Of a DNA stretch of 64,000 bases, positions 63,201 to 64,000 are shown one piece after another. The stretch's first letter is position 1, and the number at the start of each line of letters is the position of its first letter. Made by a program: the position numbers and the translations under genes. The notes beneath the pieces were generated by a model, which was not told the origin of the DNA, did not search any database, and saw only the letters and a list, made by a program, of their open reading frames with translations. Source of the DNA: Colwellia hornerae (lineage in GTDB: Bacteria; Pseudomonadota; Gammaproteobacteria; Enterobacterales; Alteromonadaceae); assembly GCF_007954355.1 (NCBI RefSeq), contig NZ_VOLR01000002.1, positions 1 to 64,000 on the forward strand, given 5' to 3'.

Positions 63201-63947
63201 TTAGTTAATTTTATGTGATGAATTCATACTCGGCACTTCTACTTGATTAAACTTTGGCCTTATCTTCCACTTAGGCTTAATAGGCGTTAATGGATGAACA
63301 CGTTTTTTGGCCACTAAAACATAGATAGAACCGAAATTAGGTAAAAAGTCACTGGCGAGTTTTTGCCAAACTTGGACAATTTTACCTTGGCTTAAGCGAC
63401 CAGACAAAGAAGAATAAATAACTTTCTCATCGACTAATATTTCATAGCCCATTAAATGTAGCCAATCTTTGACTCGCATCGCCGAAAAAAAACGCTCGTT
63501 CCACGGGGTGTTATGTTTACGATAGGGAATAAATTTATTTAGACCCGCTAAACTAAAAGGGTTAAAACCGGTAATCACTAAATAACCATTAGGGATCAAT
63601 ACCCGGCTAGCTTCTCGCACAACATGGTGAGGGTCGAGTGAAAATTCTAAAGCATGGCTGAGTAAACAGACATCAATGCTATGTTCTAAAAACGGTAAAT
63701 CGTCTACATCGGCGATAATATCACCGTTTTGTTTTCGTTCAACCAAATTCATTTGATGCTTAATTGTACAGCCTGAACTGTCTATATAACCACTGAGTGC
63801 GCCAATTTTTAATAAATGATAGCCAAAAAACTTTGGCCACCACAGCGCTAACACTTGTTCAATTTCTTTAACTATCACCTCACCATTTGGTAAAGCTTGC
63901 CAAGATTTTGGGTAATGGGGTTGGCGATAGCCCAAAGCAGGTTTCAT
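63201..63947 (-). CDS. SAM-dependent methyltransferase (YafS-like)
   Basis: This 248-aa class I methyltransferase has a degenerate glycine-rich motif I (LLKIGALSGYI), the acidic motif near DVDDLPFLEHSIDVCLLSHALEF and the post-motif VVREASRVLIPNGYLVITGFNPFSL. It resembles E. coli YafS, which lies next to rnhA and gloB. Sequence to the right of 63947 is too short to see a neighbour, but TATACT at 63982-63987 could serve a rightward gene. The substrate is unknown. Confidence 0.82.
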   Translation of the reverse strand: MKPALGYRQPHYPKSWQALPNGEVIVKEIEQVLALWWPKFFGYHLLKIGALSGYIDSSGCTIKHQMNLVERKQNGDIIADVDDLPFLEHSIDVCLLSHALEFSLDPHHVVREASRVLIPNGYLVITGFNPFSLAGLNKFIPYRKHNTPWNERFFSAMRVKDWLHLMGYEILVDEKVIYSSLSGRLSQGKIVQVWQKLASDFLPNFGSIYVLVAKKRVHPLTPIKPKWKIRPKFNQVEVPSMNSSHKIN

Positions 63948-64000
63948 CAGTTAGATACGCCTTTTTAGTTCGTTTACGGGTATACTAGTTACTCTAGCTT

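Overview
The window is AT-rich gammaproteobacterial DNA. Gene content and order fit a marine member of the Alteromonadales close to Colwellia/Thalassotalea (inference from neighbourhoods, not a search): ccoNOQP-fixH-ccoI-ccoS-fnr-uspE-ttcA, recC-recB-recD, DUF2986/DUF5062/DUF3087 proteins, a TorF-type porin and a PEP-CTERM/PrsT pair. No rRNA, tRNA or CRISPR array was seen.

Accessory region (1-7200). Bases 1-1221 are the end of a chromosomal integron cassette array: a cut-off cassette gene, three VCR-like attC sites, a fourth attC-like palindrome and two complete cassette genes of unknown function, all reading left to right. Bases 1452-5860 are a compact integrative element, all on the minus strand: a P4-type tyrosine integrase, an unknown protein, an AlpA-like regulator, a small protein and a phage gpA-like HUH replication endonuclease, with no capsid genes. 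The integron integrase intI (6206-7177, plus strand) follows, with a LexA box just before its start codon. The geometry is odd: intI lies beyond the distal end of the array, points the same way as the cassettes, and is separated from them by the element.

Envelope and housekeeping block (7193-33099). A PrsT-like TPR protein and a divergent PEP-CTERM protein, the latter with a candidate sigma-54 promoter, belong to the exosortase-linked export system. Next come a quinone oxidoreductase, acylphosphatase, rlmI, a PilZ protein, hrpA, a CBS-domain protein, a run of small conserved proteins of unknown function, and recCBD with tight translational coupling. A DUF4870 protein, an AstE-like metallopeptidase, a LysE-family exporter and a lipoprotein complete the block.

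Microaerobic respiration block (33295-43540). ccoNOQP encodes the cbb3 oxidase. fixH, ccoI, ccoS and a TauE/SafE-like protein serve copper delivery and assembly. fnr (FNR-type, with an FNR box upstream), uspE and ttcA follow. Terminators after ccoP, fnr and uspE divide the block into transcription units.

Sensing, efflux and envelope block (43649-64000). This holds a Bax-like glucosaminidase, a membrane protein, a DUF1415 protein and an Atm1-type exporter. A porin, two solute-binding proteins and a chemoreceptor form a row without an import permease. A five-gene row follows: TetR, membrane-fusion protein, RND pump, response regulator and histidine kinase. The TetR gene is divergent from a nemA-like reductase, and three TTGAA-N6-TTCAA palindromes lie between them. 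The window ends with elyC, about 690 bp of nested tandem repeats, a Nif3-family protein and a YafS-like methyltransferase.
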